Origin: Salinibacter altiplanensis
GTDB lineage: Bacteria > Bacteroidota > Rhodothermia > Rhodothermales > Salinibacteraceae
Direction of reading: 5' to 3'
DNA length: 51,368 nt
NCBI RefSeq assembly: GCF_002894645.1
Contig: NZ_NCQY01000002.1
Span: forward strand, 430,038-481,405
The position numbers were made by a program, and so were the translations under genes. Position 1 is the stretch's first letter; every line of letters begins with the position of its first letter. The notes under the pieces were generated by a model, which made no database searches, was not told the DNA's origin, and saw only the letters and a program-made list of their open reading frames with translations. Shown one piece after another: positions 36,883-45,438 of this stretch.

Positions 36883-37782
36883 TCACCCCGCCGTCTGTTC
36901 CTGGTGGACGGCCTCGATGCAGTCGGCGAGCGACAGGGCCCAGTCGAAGTCGAAGGCCTCGAAGCCCTTCAGCGTTTCCGTTTGTTTCATTTCGTCCAGG
37001 GAGGCCCCGGCCTGGCGCTGCTGGGTGACGTACTCGTTGAGCGCCGAGAGAAAGTCGCGCATCACCAGCAGGTCCTCTCGCCCGCCGGTGACCCCAAACT
37101 CCGGGTTGCCGTGGCCATGGATGAGAATTGTGTCGTCGTCGAGCGTGTCGTGAATGGTTTCGAGGCTCTCAATCCAGCCTCGGGAGTCGGCCCCGCCGTC
37201 GACATCGATGAAGGGATAGGCTCGGTTGAAGACCAGGTCGCCCACGTGGACGATGTTCGCATTCTCGAAGACGACGATTGCGTCTCCGCCCGTGTGGGCG
37301 GGGCCGCGGTAGTGAAGCGAAATGGTCTCGTCCCCGAGGGATTCGGACCATGTCTCTTCGAATGTTTCCGTCGGGTACGTCTGGTCGTTGGCCGCTCCCT
37401 CGTCGGCGCTGGCCCGCATCAGATCCGGCACGTTGGCGTGGGCCACGAAGCGGTCGGTATACTGCGCGAAGACCCCGTTGCCCCCGACGTGGTCGCCGTG
37501 GTGGTGCGTATTGATGACGAGGGAGAGGGGTCCCTGAGACCGGTCGCTGAGGCCGTTCCAGCAGTCGGGGGCCGAATTCGGGGACTGGGTATCCACGACC
37601 GCAAGTCCGTCGTCGGTGGCAAGCCACCCGATGGTGCCTCCGCGCTGGGTGAAGGTCCCAATTCCTCCACGGAGAGACTCGAAGCCGTCTGCGGAGGACA
37701 GCCAGGAGGGCAGGGACGAGAGAACTGGGGAAGCGGCGAGGGCAAGGCCGCATTGGCGGAGAAATGTACGGCGTGATGGCAT
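36883..37782 (-). CDS. Tat-exported MBL-fold hydrolase
   Basis: A 299-residue metallo-beta-lactamase-fold protein with a twin-arginine signal: PSRRTFLRQCGLALAASPVLSS at the N-terminus (SRRTFL), so it is folded before export. The metal motif NTHHHGDHVGGN is near residue 92, followed by the second His in GPAHTGGDAIVVFE near 160 and later HVGDLVFNRAYPF and ILIHGHGNPE. The TIGWLATDDGLAVVDTQ opening strand is family-typical. It is encoded opposite to the men genes and splits menFD from menACE. The ATG at 37782 begins the Tat signal. Substrate unknown; subclass B lactamase activity is not claimed. Confidence 0.88.
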   Translation of the reverse strand: MPSRRTFLRQCGLALAASPVLSSLPSWLSSADGFESLRGGIGTFTQRGGTIGWLATDDGLAVVDTQSPNSAPDCWNGLSDRSQGPLSLVINTHHHGDHVGGNGVFAQYTDRFVAHANVPDLMRASADEGAANDQTYPTETFEETWSESLGDETISLHYRGPAHTGGDAIVVFENANIVHVGDLVFNRAYPFIDVDGGADSRGWIESLETIHDTLDDDTILIHGHGNPEFGVTGGREDLLVMRDFLSALNEYVTQQRQAGASLDEMKQTETLKGFEAFDFDWALSLADCIEAVHQEQTAG

Positions 37783-37993
37783 GGCGTCGGGAAAACTTGT
37801 AGGGACAAGGTGCAGCCCACAGTGTAGCTTCTGTGTGGACCGAATGCCAGCATATTGGTTCGCAAAGAGACGATATTTTCTTCCCTGAGGACCCCACGAC
37901 GCCAACAGAGGTCGGGATCGTTTGTGTCCTGAGAAGCGTTGAGGCACAGAGTCACAGACAGAACCTCCGTTTTCGTTGAGCCCCTCGTTGCCG

Positions 37994-38908
37994 ATGGACG
38001 ATCCGACGGATGCCCAAGACGTACGCCGGGCGCGCGTCTGGCTGTGGGCGGCCCGGCCCAAAACGCTTGGGGCGGCCGTGGCTCCTGTGCTCGTGGGGAC
38101 GGGCATGGCCGTCGAGGCGGGCGCGGGCCATCTTCCCTCGGCGGTATTGGCCCTCGCGGGGGCGATCCTCATTCAGGTTGGGGTGAACTACCACAACGAC
38201 TACGCCGACTACGTGCAGGGGGCGGACACCCAGGATCGAGTCGGGCCGCTTCGGGTTACGCAGGCCGGACTGGTGTCCCCCGAGACCATGCGACGGGCGA
38301 CGATTTTGGTCTTCGGCCTTGCTGTGATGGCGGGTCTCTATCTCATCGTGCGGGGAGGGTGGCCCATCCTTGCGGTAGGAGGGGCATCGATTGGGGCGGC
38401 GGTCTGGTACACTGCGGGTCGGTACTCCCTCGCGGCCCTTGGGCTGGCCGATGGGTTTGTGTTCGCGTTCTTCGGCCCGGTGGCAGTGGGGGGGACCTAC
38501 TACGTGCAGGCACTGTCGCTGCCCCTGGAGGTGCTCGTGGCTGGGACCGGGCCTGGGCTGCTCTCGATTGGAATTCTGCTGGTGAACAACGTGCGCGACG
38601 TGGCGGAGGACCGTCGGGCGGGGAAACGGACGCTCATCGTACGCTTCGGCCGCCGCTTTGGAGTCGCTGCGTACGGGGGCTGCATGGCCGCGGCCCTGTT
38701 GCTCTCGGCGGTTCTCGCGACGGGCGTGCTCGGCACGACCCCTCATCCGTGGGCGGCCCTGCCCCTCGGGCTGTTCCCCCTTGCGATTGAGTCCGTCCGG
38801 AGACTGTCCAACACGACAGACCCGCAAAAACTGAACCCATTGCTTGGGGCAACCGGTCGACTTCTCGTGCTTTGGGCCCTTCTGTTCGCCGTCGGCTGGA
38901 ACCTCTAA
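37994..38908 (+). CDS. menA: 1,4-dihydroxy-2-naphthoate polyprenyltransferase
   Basis: An inner-membrane UbiA-family prenyltransferase that attaches the isoprenoid tail to 1,4-dihydroxy-2-naphthoate to form demethylmenaquinone. The 304-residue product has about nine spans. The first Asp-rich site is VNYHNDYADYVQGADTQDR near residue 63, and the second is NNVRDVAEDRRAGKRTLIVRFG near 195. The following TLIVRFGRRFG is typical of MenA. The ATG at 37994 is preferred over a TTG six codons earlier. Menaquinone gene neighbours support MenA over other UbiA members. It is followed closely by menC (13 bp). Confidence 0.92.
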   Translation: MDDPTDAQDVRRARVWLWAARPKTLGAAVAPVLVGTGMAVEAGAGHLPSAVLALAGAILIQVGVNYHNDYADYVQGADTQDRVGPLRVTQAGLVSPETMRRATILVFGLAVMAGLYLIVRGGWPILAVGGASIGAAVWYTAGRYSLAALGLADGFVFAFFGPVAVGGTYYVQALSLPLEVLVAGTGPGLLSIGILLVNNVRDVAEDRRAGKRTLIVRFGRRFGVAAYGGCMAAALLLSAVLATGVLGTTPHPWAALPLGLFPLAIESVRRLSNTTDPQKLNPLLGATGRLLVLWALLFAVGWNL

Positions 38909-38921
38909 TGCATCCCCGCCC

Positions 38922-40022
38922 GTGACGATTTCGGAGAGCGCCCTCTACAGGTACGAGCTTCCGCTCACTGCGCCCCTGCAGGTGGGGGGCGAGCAGGTGG
39001 CCCGGCGCCGAGGCGTGCTCGTGCGGCTGGTGGCGGGGCAGGGGGCCGTGGGCTGGGGCGACGCGGCGCCGCTGCCGGGCTTTAGTGACGAGGCACTGGG
39101 GGACGTCGAGGAGCACGCCCGTACTGTGCTTCCCCGCTGGACCGGCCGCTCCCTCTTCGACGCCCCCGAGGATCTCGATACGATGCTGGGTGGGCTCTCC
39201 TTCGGCGCGGATGCGCCGGCATCCTTTCGGTTTTCGATGGAGAGTGCTCTGGTACAGGTGATCGCTGCGGTTCGCGAGACCTCTCGGCCGGACGTGCTGG
39301 GGGCACCGCGACGAGTCGTGGCCCTGAACGCCCTGCTTCCTCGCTCCACGGCAAATGGTCCGGCACAGGCTGTTCGGCGACAGAAAGACGGGTACCGGGC
39401 CATCAAAGTGAAGGTCGGGCGTGGGGACGTCGAGGCCGACATTGACCGCGTCCAGGCGATCCGGCGGGCCCTCAACGCTTCCGTTGCCCTTCGTGTAGAC
39501 GCGAACCGGGCCTGGTCGTACCGTGAGGCCGTAACATTTTCGGAGGGCATCGATGCCCTGAACATCGCCTACGTGGAAGAACCGCTCGCCAATCCGGCGG
39601 GCCTCGGAGCACTGATAGAAGACACGGGGCTTCCCGTGGCACTTGACGAGACAACGCGAGAAACGGCGCCGTCGACTCTTCGAGACCTGCCGGACGTGAC
39701 GGCCGTCGTCCTCAAGCCGACGCTCCTGGGAGGCCTGCGGCGTACGCGAGAGTGGGGCACCGTGGCCCGAGAAACGGATGCTCTCCCTGTCCTCAGTGCT
39801 TCCTACGAGTCCGGCGTTGGGCTGCAGATGCTCGTGGCGTTGGCCGCCACCGGCCCGGAGGTGGCCGTGGGCCTATCTACGTACGATCGCCTCGCGGCCG
39901 ACGTATATGCCCCTCCGCTTCCGCTTGGGGGACCCCGTGTAGACGTGGCCTCGGTCGTGAATCCCTCCACGTCCCAGGTTGCATGGGACCGGCTCGACCT
40001 CATCGAACGGTTTTCTGCTTGA
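38922..40022 (+). CDS. menC: o-Succinylbenzoate synthase
   Basis: An enolase-superfamily dehydratase that converts SHCHC to o-succinylbenzoate. The 366-residue protein has the catalytic KVKVGRG lysines near residue 160, metal Asp in LRVDANRAWSYREAV near 190, the VEEPL Glu near 217, and ALDETTRE near 240 with the VLKPTLLGG lysine near 265. The start is a GTG at 38922, just 13 bp after the menA stop, which fixes the N-terminus at the first strand (ISESALYRYELPL). The adjacent menE and menA support MenC over other members of the muconate-lactonising group. It overlaps nothing and is followed by menE after 10 bp. Confidence 0.92.
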   Translation: MTISESALYRYELPLTAPLQVGGEQVARRRGVLVRLVAGQGAVGWGDAAPLPGFSDEALGDVEEHARTVLPRWTGRSLFDAPEDLDTMLGGLSFGADAPASFRFSMESALVQVIAAVRETSRPDVLGAPRRVVALNALLPRSTANGPAQAVRRQKDGYRAIKVKVGRGDVEADIDRVQAIRRALNASVALRVDANRAWSYREAVTFSEGIDALNIAYVEEPLANPAGLGALIEDTGLPVALDETTRETAPSTLRDLPDVTAVVLKPTLLGGLRRTREWGTVARETDALPVLSASYESGVGLQMLVALAATGPEVAVGLSTYDRLAADVYAPPLPLGGPRVDVASVVNPSTSQVAWDRLDLIERFSA

Positions 40023-40032
40023 TCTGCACACC

Positions 40033-41460
40033 ATGGCTGCCGGCCCTCGCGCTCCGTGTCCAATTCGTCGTCAGGCCCAGGCCCGCCCCGACGCCCTGGC
40101 GCTCTGGACGCCCGACCGGCGGTGGGCGTACGCCGAGCTCGACGCGGCGGTTGCGGCAACCGGACGGCGACTGCGGGAGCGGGGATGGACCGATGGCACG
40201 CGGGTGGCTCTTCGTCTGCCCCGAGGGCCGTCACTGGTAGTGCTACTGTGGGCGCTGTGGCGCGAGGGGGCGGTGGCGGCTCCGATCAGTACTCGCCTCC
40301 CGGACGCGGAGGTCCGTCGTGCCACGGAACGGCTCCAGGCGCGCTGTCTGATTGCCCGGGACCGTGGCGCACCGACGACGGGAGGCAGTGTGGAAGAGAT
40401 CGAACCTCCCGAGTCGCTCGTGGTGCGGGAGGCGGTGGAGGATTCCGCGTCGACGCTGCGCCCGATTCATCGTCGGGCCACCATTCTGTTCACCTCTGGC
40501 AGCACGGGCCGCCCGGCCCCCGTCCTCCACTCGTGGGCGAATCACCTGTACAGTGCGAAGGGGGCAAACGCCAATATGCCCCTTCGCGCCGGAGACCGAT
40601 GGCTGCTTTCGCTGCCGCTGTACCACGTGGGGGGGCTGGCCATTCTCGTTCGGTGTGCACTGGCGGGGGCTGCCGTTGCGGTGCCGGGACGAGACGTGTC
40701 CGTTTCGGAGGCGCTGGGCGAGACCGGGGCGTCTCACCTGTCGCTCGTGGCGACCCAGCTTCGTCGTCTCCTGGACGCCCAGGAAGAAGGGACACCGGGG
40801 CGGGTGCGCGCTGTGCTCGTGGGGGGCGGGCCCATTCCGTCCGGGCTTCTGCGTCGAGGATACAATCAGGGATGGCCTCTCCACACCAGCTACGGCTCCA
40901 CCGAGATGGCCTCACAGATCACCACGACTCCCCCTGGGGCGCCGCTCGCGGACCTGCAGACCGCCGGACGCCGCCTCCCGCATCGTCGGGTGCGGATTGG
41001 AGAACGGGGGCAGATTCTGGTTGCCGGGCCCTCCCTGTGCGTGGGGGTGATCGAAGGAGATGCCGTCGAAGACCCGCGTGTGGACGGCTGGTACCCAACA
41101 GGAGACGTGGGGCACGTCGACGCGCAGGGGCGTCTCCACGTGCAGGGACGGGTTGATCGGCAGTTCGTCTCCGGGGGGGAGAACATTCAGCCGGAAGAGA
41201 TTGAGGCGGCCCTCGAACAGATCGACGACGTCGAGCGGGCAGTCGTCGTGGCGGTCTCCCACGAGGCCTACGGGCACCGACCGGTGGCCTTCGTCCGGTC
41301 GCGTGGTTCCCTGCGGCCGGAGGCCTGGCGACAAGCCCTGTCGGCGTCCCTGCCCAAGTTCAAGCTTCCGGACGCGATGTATGCCCTTCCCGAAGCGGCG
41401 GTGGACGACCGGTTGAAGGTGGACCACCGGGCCCTGCGCCAACGAGCCCAAGAGGAATAG
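40033..41460 (+). CDS. menE: o-Succinylbenzoate-CoA ligase
   Basis: An ANL-superfamily ligase that adenylates o-succinylbenzoate and forms its CoA thioester. At 475 residues it is of normal length. Motifs are the P-loop ILFTSGSTGRPAPVLHS near residue 153, LPLYHVGGLAILVRC near 195, YGSTEMASQITTTP near 293, YPTGDVGHVDAQGRLHVQGRVDRQFVSGGENIQPEEIEAAL near 353-390, and the C-terminal lysine in DRLKVDHRAL near 460. The ATG at 40033 is 10 bp after menC. It is the last gene of menACE. MenB and MenH are not in the window, so the downstream naphthoate steps lie elsewhere. Confidence 0.92.
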   Translation: MAAGPRAPCPIRRQAQARPDALALWTPDRRWAYAELDAAVAATGRRLRERGWTDGTRVALRLPRGPSLVVLLWALWREGAVAAPISTRLPDAEVRRATERLQARCLIARDRGAPTTGGSVEEIEPPESLVVREAVEDSASTLRPIHRRATILFTSGSTGRPAPVLHSWANHLYSAKGANANMPLRAGDRWLLSLPLYHVGGLAILVRCALAGAAVAVPGRDVSVSEALGETGASHLSLVATQLRRLLDAQEEGTPGRVRAVLVGGGPIPSGLLRRGYNQGWPLHTSYGSTEMASQITTTPPGAPLADLQTAGRRLPHRRVRIGERGQILVAGPSLCVGVIEGDAVEDPRVDGWYPTGDVGHVDAQGRLHVQGRVDRQFVSGGENIQPEEIEAALEQIDDVERAVVVAVSHEAYGHRPVAFVRSRGSLRPEAWRQALSASLPKFKLPDAMYALPEAAVDDRLKVDHRALRQRAQEE

Positions 41461-41619
41461 AAGAAACGGTGCCCGGGGCCCGGAAGATCAGGAGTGCTTT
41501 CTCGAATAGGGGCACGCCTGTTGCATTCGGGGGGGCTGCCCGTTTCCTTAGAAGGCAGCAGCACTCAGCCCAGATGGTCCGCCCTTCGCCTTCTCCCTGA
41601 ATTTGGAAGCGCTTTCAAA

Positions 41620-42231
41620 ATGAACCCTTCGCCTTCTGTTTCCGAGGTGACGCCGCTGTGTGGAGAGCGTGTCAAGTTCACGCCGCTCCGGATGGAGCAC
41701 ATCCACACGCACTTCCAGTGGAACAATGACCCGGAGCTGAACCGCCTCGACAGTGAGGTGCCGTACGAGGAAGAGTCCTTCGGGGCGTTCAAGGAGCGGT
41801 TTGAACGCATGTGTGAAGCGCCGCCCCCATCGAACCGGACGTTCGAGATTCACGCTGACGAAGAAGAAATGCTCATCGGGGTGGCCTACGCGACGCACAT
41901 CAACCCGCACAGCCGTCACGCGAAGGTCGGCATCACCATCGGCGATCGGGACTACTGGGGGCGAGGCTACGGGCGCGCCTCGTTTGAGATTTTGCTTTCG
42001 TACTGCTTCGGTCAGATGGACCTTCACCGGGTCCGCGCAGAGACGTTCGAGTACCACACGGCGTGGCGGGACCTGGTGGAGGGCATGGGGTTTCAGAGAG
42101 AGGGGACGGCGCGGGACTCCCTGCACCGAGACGGACGCTACTGGGACAAGGGCCTCTACGCCCTCTTGGAGACGGAGTACCGGGCACGCCGGACAGGCGT
42201 CGAACGGGAGGCATCGGTGACGGCTGCCTGA
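41620..42231 (+). CDS. GNAT-family N-acetyltransferase (RimJ/RimL-like)
   Basis: A 203-residue acetyltransferase. The acetyl-CoA-binding motif is clear in KVGITIGDRDYWGRGYGRASFEILL near residues 108-130, followed by MDLHRVRAETFEYHTAWRDLVEGMGFQREGT, the usual C-terminal GNAT block. The ending VEREASVTAA is unremarkable. It resembles the RimJ/RimL type that acetylates protein N-termini, but small-molecule substrates are equally possible. The ATG at 41620 is chosen because the 42 upstream codons of open frame are not family-like. It ends 57 bp before the stop of the convergent SpoIIE gene, with GC hairpins between. Confidence 0.87.
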   Translation: MNPSPSVSEVTPLCGERVKFTPLRMEHIHTHFQWNNDPELNRLDSEVPYEEESFGAFKERFERMCEAPPPSNRTFEIHADEEEMLIGVAYATHINPHSRHAKVGITIGDRDYWGRGYGRASFEILLSYCFGQMDLHRVRAETFEYHTAWRDLVEGMGFQREGTARDSLHRDGRYWDKGLYALLETEYRARRTGVEREASVTAA

Positions 42232-42236
42232 CGGGG

Positions 42237-42273
42237 CCCTCCGGGTTGGGAGGAGCGTGGCCCCCGCGCCACG
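42237..42273. terminator. Paired GC hairpins between convergent genes
   Basis: CCCTCC/GGGAGG (42237-42242 and 42248-42253) and CGTGGC/GCCACG (42256-42261 and 42268-42273) are two perfect 6-bp stems in the short gap between the GNAT and SpoIIE gene stops. Neither has a U-tract, so bidirectional termination is only a guess. Confidence 0.3.
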
Positions 42274-42288
42274 GCCGTTGAAGGACGG

Positions 42289-43404
42289 CTATTCCGCCAG
42301 GCGCTTCAGCCAGACGACGAGAAGGTCGTCCTCAAAACTGTCAGAGGCACTTTGGGAAAGGACCCCGTCCAACAGGGCCTGAATCGATGACGCGTCGTCG
42401 TAGGCGTCCACGGCGAGGTCTCGCACGCCGTCTTCGCCCAACATCCCGCCCTCCTGCGTGTGCTGCTCCGTAAGGCCGTCGGTGTAGGACAACAGCGCAG
42501 TACCCGGGTCGAGATCTAGGGAGACCTCCGAGAATGTGATGTCCTCCTCCAGGCCCAAAATCAGGTCGCTGTGTTCGTGCACCGTGGCCCCGTCCGGGGT
42601 CATGAGAACGGGCCGACAGTGGCCTGCATTCGCGTACGTGACGGTGTGGGCGTGAGGGTCCCAGTGAAAAAGCAAGAACGTGGCGAACGTATCCTCGAGC
42701 ACGTCGTCGTTGAGCAGCATGTCGTTTAGCTCCCCCATCAGTGCAGCCGGCGAGGTCGACTCCTCCAACAAGGTGTGGAGGGTGCCCCGCACGTAACTCA
42801 GGAAGCTGAAGGCATAGAATTTGGCCCGAAGGCCCTTGCCCATCACGTCCCCGATCGTCAGAAAGTACGTGCCCTTCTCCGTCTCGGTCCAGTCGAAGAG
42901 ATCGCCACCGCCCTGCTGACGCGATTCACTGTGGAAGTCCAACTCGTAGCCGTCGATGTCCGGGGTGTGGTCCGGAAGCAGGCGGTTGGAAAAGTCGCGT
43001 CCGATTTCTGCGTCGAGCTGGTTCTGGAACATGTCGATGCGCTCCAGAAGGCGTTCCACCCGGGAGAGCAGGGTCTCCATGTCGAAGGGCTTGGTGATAT
43101 AGTCATCGACCCCCTTTCGCTCGCCCTGCTGGCGGGCCTCTTCGTCGGCCCGGGCCGTGAGGAAAATGAACGGGATGACGCGCGTGTTTTTGTCGGCTTG
43201 GAGGGCCGACTGCAGCGCGAAGCCGTCCATCTTCGGCATCATGATGTCCGAAATGATGAGGTCGGGGATGGTCTCTTCAATTTGATCCAGGGCCTCCTTG
43301 CCGTTCGTGGCCGTGTAGACCTCGTAGTGCTTGCCGAGACGGTACTTCAGGAGCTCCCGAACCGTGCTGTCATCCTCGACAACTAAAATAGTGTGTTCAG
43401 CCAT
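42289..43404 (-). CDS. Receiver-SpoIIE (PP2C) phosphatase, RsbU/RsbP-like
   Basis: A 371-residue two-domain regulator. The N-terminal receiver domain (residues 5-120) has the acidic pair VVEDDS, the phospho-Asp in ISDIMMPKMDG near 53, FLTARA and the lysine in YITKPFD near 104. A short coiled linker leads to a SpoIIE/PP2C domain: GGGDLFDWTE near 168, IGDVMGKGLRAKF near 190, a TFLLFHWDPHAHTVTYANAGHCRPVL block near 245-270, and LLSYTDGLTEQ and DDLLVVWLKR at the end. Such phosphatases remove phosphate from STAS antagonists in partner-switching pathways, here controlled through the receiver by an unlinked kinase. It overlaps the RsbW-like gene by 22 bp. Confidence 0.92.
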   Translation of the reverse strand: MAEHTILVVEDDSTVRELLKYRLGKHYEVYTATNGKEALDQIEETIPDLIISDIMMPKMDGFALQSALQADKNTRVIPFIFLTARADEEARQQGERKGVDDYITKPFDMETLLSRVERLLERIDMFQNQLDAEIGRDFSNRLLPDHTPDIDGYELDFHSESRQQGGGDLFDWTETEKGTYFLTIGDVMGKGLRAKFYAFSFLSYVRGTLHTLLEESTSPAALMGELNDMLLNDDVLEDTFATFLLFHWDPHAHTVTYANAGHCRPVLMTPDGATVHEHSDLILGLEEDITFSEVSLDLDPGTALLSYTDGLTEQHTQEGGMLGEDGVRDLAVDAYDDASSIQALLDGVLSQSASDSFEDDLLVVWLKRLAE

Positions 43405-43832
43405 GGATCGTGGTCGGAGGGGATGATAAACTTGAATCGGTGAAGGCCGTCCTCCGTCGGCGAGTACGAGAGCTCGTCGGTGCATGCTTCGATGATCCGG
43501 AGTCCCATGCCGCGCTCAGGGAAGGCCTCCGGGTCTTCATCGTCGGTCGGGAGGTAGGAGGCAAGGTCGAATCCGTTTGAGTTGTCCAACACGGAGCAGT
43601 CCACCTGCTCGGCGTTACAGGTCAGCCGGATTTCGACCCTCGGGGTGTTGTTCTGGAAGTGAGCGTGCTGGTGGAGGTTGGCAATCCACTCGTGGAGCAC
43701 GAGACACATGCAGTGAAGCGTCTCGTCGTCGACTGTGCCGTTCTGGGCGGGGGGCGGCCAGTCATCAGAAAGCGAACGCACCTCGTCGATTGCACAATCG
43801 AGGTCCGTATACGTTTTCGTGAAGGGATTCAT
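43383..43832 (-). CDS. RsbW-like anti-sigma / serine-protein kinase (HATPase)
   Basis: A 149-residue GHKL-type ATPase of the anti-sigma family. The N-box is LVLHEWIANLHQHA near residue 45, the G1-type box VLDNSNGFDLASYL near 80, and the G2 segment ERGMGLRIIEACTDELSY near 107-125. There is no histidine-kinase dimerisation domain, as expected for RsbW/SpoIIAB relatives that phosphorylate a STAS partner on Ser and may hold a sigma factor or other effector. It follows the STAS gene by 65 bp and overlaps the SpoIIE gene by 22 bp, making a co-translated cassette. The effector controlled is not encoded here. Confidence 0.9.
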   Translation of the reverse strand: MNPFTKTYTDLDCAIDEVRSLSDDWPPPAQNGTVDDETLHCMCLVLHEWIANLHQHAHFQNNTPRVEIRLTCNAEQVDCSVLDNSNGFDLASYLPTDDEDPEAFPERGMGLRIIEACTDELSYSPTEDGLHRFKFIIPSDHDPWLNTLF

Positions 43833-43897
43833 AGAACCGGGGGGTGTCCAACGAGGCAGGCCACTGTCGATGCAGAAGCCCGAGGTCGGGCGATCAA

Positions 43898-44239
43898 CTA
43901 TTCCGCAAATGCCTCGCGGGCCGCTTCCACAGACGGAAATTGACGAAAGACCTTGTACGTTCGGGTGAGCTGGACGACCACCTGGACGGGCTCTGATACG
44001 TCTGCAAAGGCGACCTTTCCATCGTCCGGTGAAATGGCCCGGTACAGAGAAAAGATGGACCCGAGACCTGTTGAATCGAGCACCTCTGTGTCGGAAAAAT
44101 TGAGAATAAATTGCCGAACTCCTTCGTCGACGTGTTCCTGAAACGTTGCTTTAAAGTCGTCTGCGTTCCGGAAGTCGAGGGCCTCTCCGACGTGGATGAT
44201 TACAGTCTCGGAAGAAGCGGTCTCAGCGTCAAAGCTCAT
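43898..44239 (-). CDS. STAS-domain anti-sigma factor antagonist
   Basis: A 113-residue STAS protein. The conserved phosphorylatable serine lies in TEVLDSTGLGSIFSLYRAI near residue 55-72 (DSTGLG). Its partner RsbW-like kinase and receiver-SpoIIE phosphatase follow on the same strand, completing the phosphorylation-dephosphorylation switch that releases a sigma factor or other target. The ATG at 44239 is chosen; an upstream extension to 44356 reads Arg/Pro-rich and is not STAS-like. Confidence 0.9.
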   Translation of the reverse strand: MSFDAETASSETVIIHVGEALDFRNADDFKATFQEHVDEGVRQFILNFSDTEVLDSTGLGSIFSLYRAISPDDGKVAFADVSEPVQVVVQLTRTYKVFRQFPSVEAAREAFAE

Positions 44240-44814
44240 GATGGTGAAGCGAGTCGTCTGGACGGAGAGTGGTGAAGAGAAGGTGCGCCGCAGGAACGCT
44301 GGGTGAGGTCTGCGGGAGAGTCTCAGGGCAGGCAGTGTGCTGTGTGGGAGAATCATGCCCCGGCTCTACATGTCAGAAACGACCGTTTCCGTCGCGCCAA
44401 GCCCTGTGCGGGCTCCGGCTCGGGGTTGACGTGGGGCCCATCCGCCTGGTGTCTCCTCCTTGTTCGGGCGATCGGCTCTGCATTACGTTCAGAGCGACAA
44501 GGGACGTTTTCCTCATCGAAGGATGTTTTACGTATCTCGCTGTAGGACAGGCCGTTCTGAGGGGAAGGAGAGCGGAGGTGTGTCTGAGTCCCCCTGCAAC
44601 TAAGTGTCAGCAAAATCAGTGCCAAGGTAAAAGACAGGAGTCGGACTGTGAAGTGGTGTTCCAAGAGCCTTCAGCATTGTCCCTCAAATGTTGTAGTCTG
44701 TTCGTGGAATTTGTACACGGGCGTTGGGTCGGGACCTGCTGAGGACCGGCGTCCGTGGAAGCCAATGGAATTCCTGTTCAACACAAAAGCCAAACTGAAA
44801 ACCAGGGAGTTGTG
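44240..44814. other. Divergent intergenic region with one doubtful small ORF
   Basis: This region separates the partner-switching cassette (minus) from lptC (plus) and should hold both promoters. Its composition is less GC-rich than the genes. A 103-codon minus-strand ORF (44353-44664) is listed separately. I see no RNA gene or repeat of note. The lptC ribosome-binding site AGGGAG is at its right end, just before 44815. Confidence 0.45.
44353..44664 (-). CDS. Possible small lipoprotein (doubtful)
   Basis: A 103-codon frame starting at TTG (44664), with GAAGG a few bases upstream. The first 23 residues look like a lipoprotein signal: a charged start, then LLSFTLALILLTLSC with Cys 23. The remainder (Arg/Pro-rich, CRSERNAEPIARTRRRHQ) has no recognisable domain and resembles non-coding translation. 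It may be chance, or a decayed or very small surface lipoprotein. Conservation in relatives would decide. Confidence 0.25.
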   Translation of the reverse strand: MEHHFTVRLLSFTLALILLTLSCRGTQTHLRSPSPQNGLSYSEIRKTSFDEENVPCRSERNAEPIARTRRRHQADGPHVNPEPEPAQGLARRKRSFLTCRAGA

Positions 44815-45438
44815 ATGGAGCCATACTGGGGACGGCATTCGGGGTTTGCGCTGCTGCTCTGCGCCGCCGTGGGAGGGGGCAGCCTGCTCGGTGGAGGTTG
44901 TGAGCACCGATCGCACTCGGGAGAAACCGACCGCGAGCGTTCGGCGCAGGGACCGACGCCCACGCACGTGAGCTGGGACGCTGACTTTGGCATGTCGGAG
45001 CAGGGACGTGCCCGCGCTGTTCTTCGTGCCCGTCGGATGGAGCAGTATCAGACCAGCGACAGCACCTATTCGGTCTGGCGCTCAATGGAGGACACAGCGC
45101 GCGTGCGGGTCTACCTCTTCGACGAAAGAGGCGATTCCTCAGCCACCGTCACGGCCGATAGTTTGGTGTTTCAAGACCAGAAGGGTGTGCTGGATGCGTA
45201 CCGGAACGTCGTCGTGACGACTGAAGACAACAAACGGCTTGAAAGTGAGCACCTCACGTGGCACCAGGCCAACCGGACGATCCGCACCCGTCGGTTCGTG
45301 CGCATCCGCACACCCTCGGAGGTGGTCCAGGGGGACGGGCTCGTGGCGGACGAGGATCTTGAAACGTACCAGATCGGGCGCTTTTCGGCGGAGGTAGATG
45401 TGAACGAGGACGACGATGGGGAAGATGAACAGTCATAA
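44815..45438 (+). CDS. lptC: LptC-like LPS-export periplasmic protein
   Basis: A 207-residue envelope protein that would receive lipopolysaccharide from the LptBFG transporter and pass it to LptA. An N-terminal hydrophobic segment (about residues 12-30) ends in LGGGCEH, an imperfect lipobox, so it is anchored either as a lipoprotein or by a single span. The rest is beta-rich with ARRMEQYQTSDSTYSVWRSMEDTARVRVYLFD and ATVTADSLVFQDQKGVLDAYRNVVVTTEDNKRLESEHLTW, the LptC/OstA-type beta-jellyroll pattern of strand repeats. The ATG at 44815 follows AGGGAG; the longer frame is discarded. It is followed by the OstA gene and lptB on the same strand. Confidence 0.85.
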   Translation: MEPYWGRHSGFALLLCAAVGGGSLLGGGCEHRSHSGETDRERSAQGPTPTHVSWDADFGMSEQGRARAVLRARRMEQYQTSDSTYSVWRSMEDTARVRVYLFDERGDSSATVTADSLVFQDQKGVLDAYRNVVVTTEDNKRLESEHLTWHQANRTIRTRRFVRIRTPSEVVQGDGLVADEDLETYQIGRFSAEVDVNEDDDGEDEQS

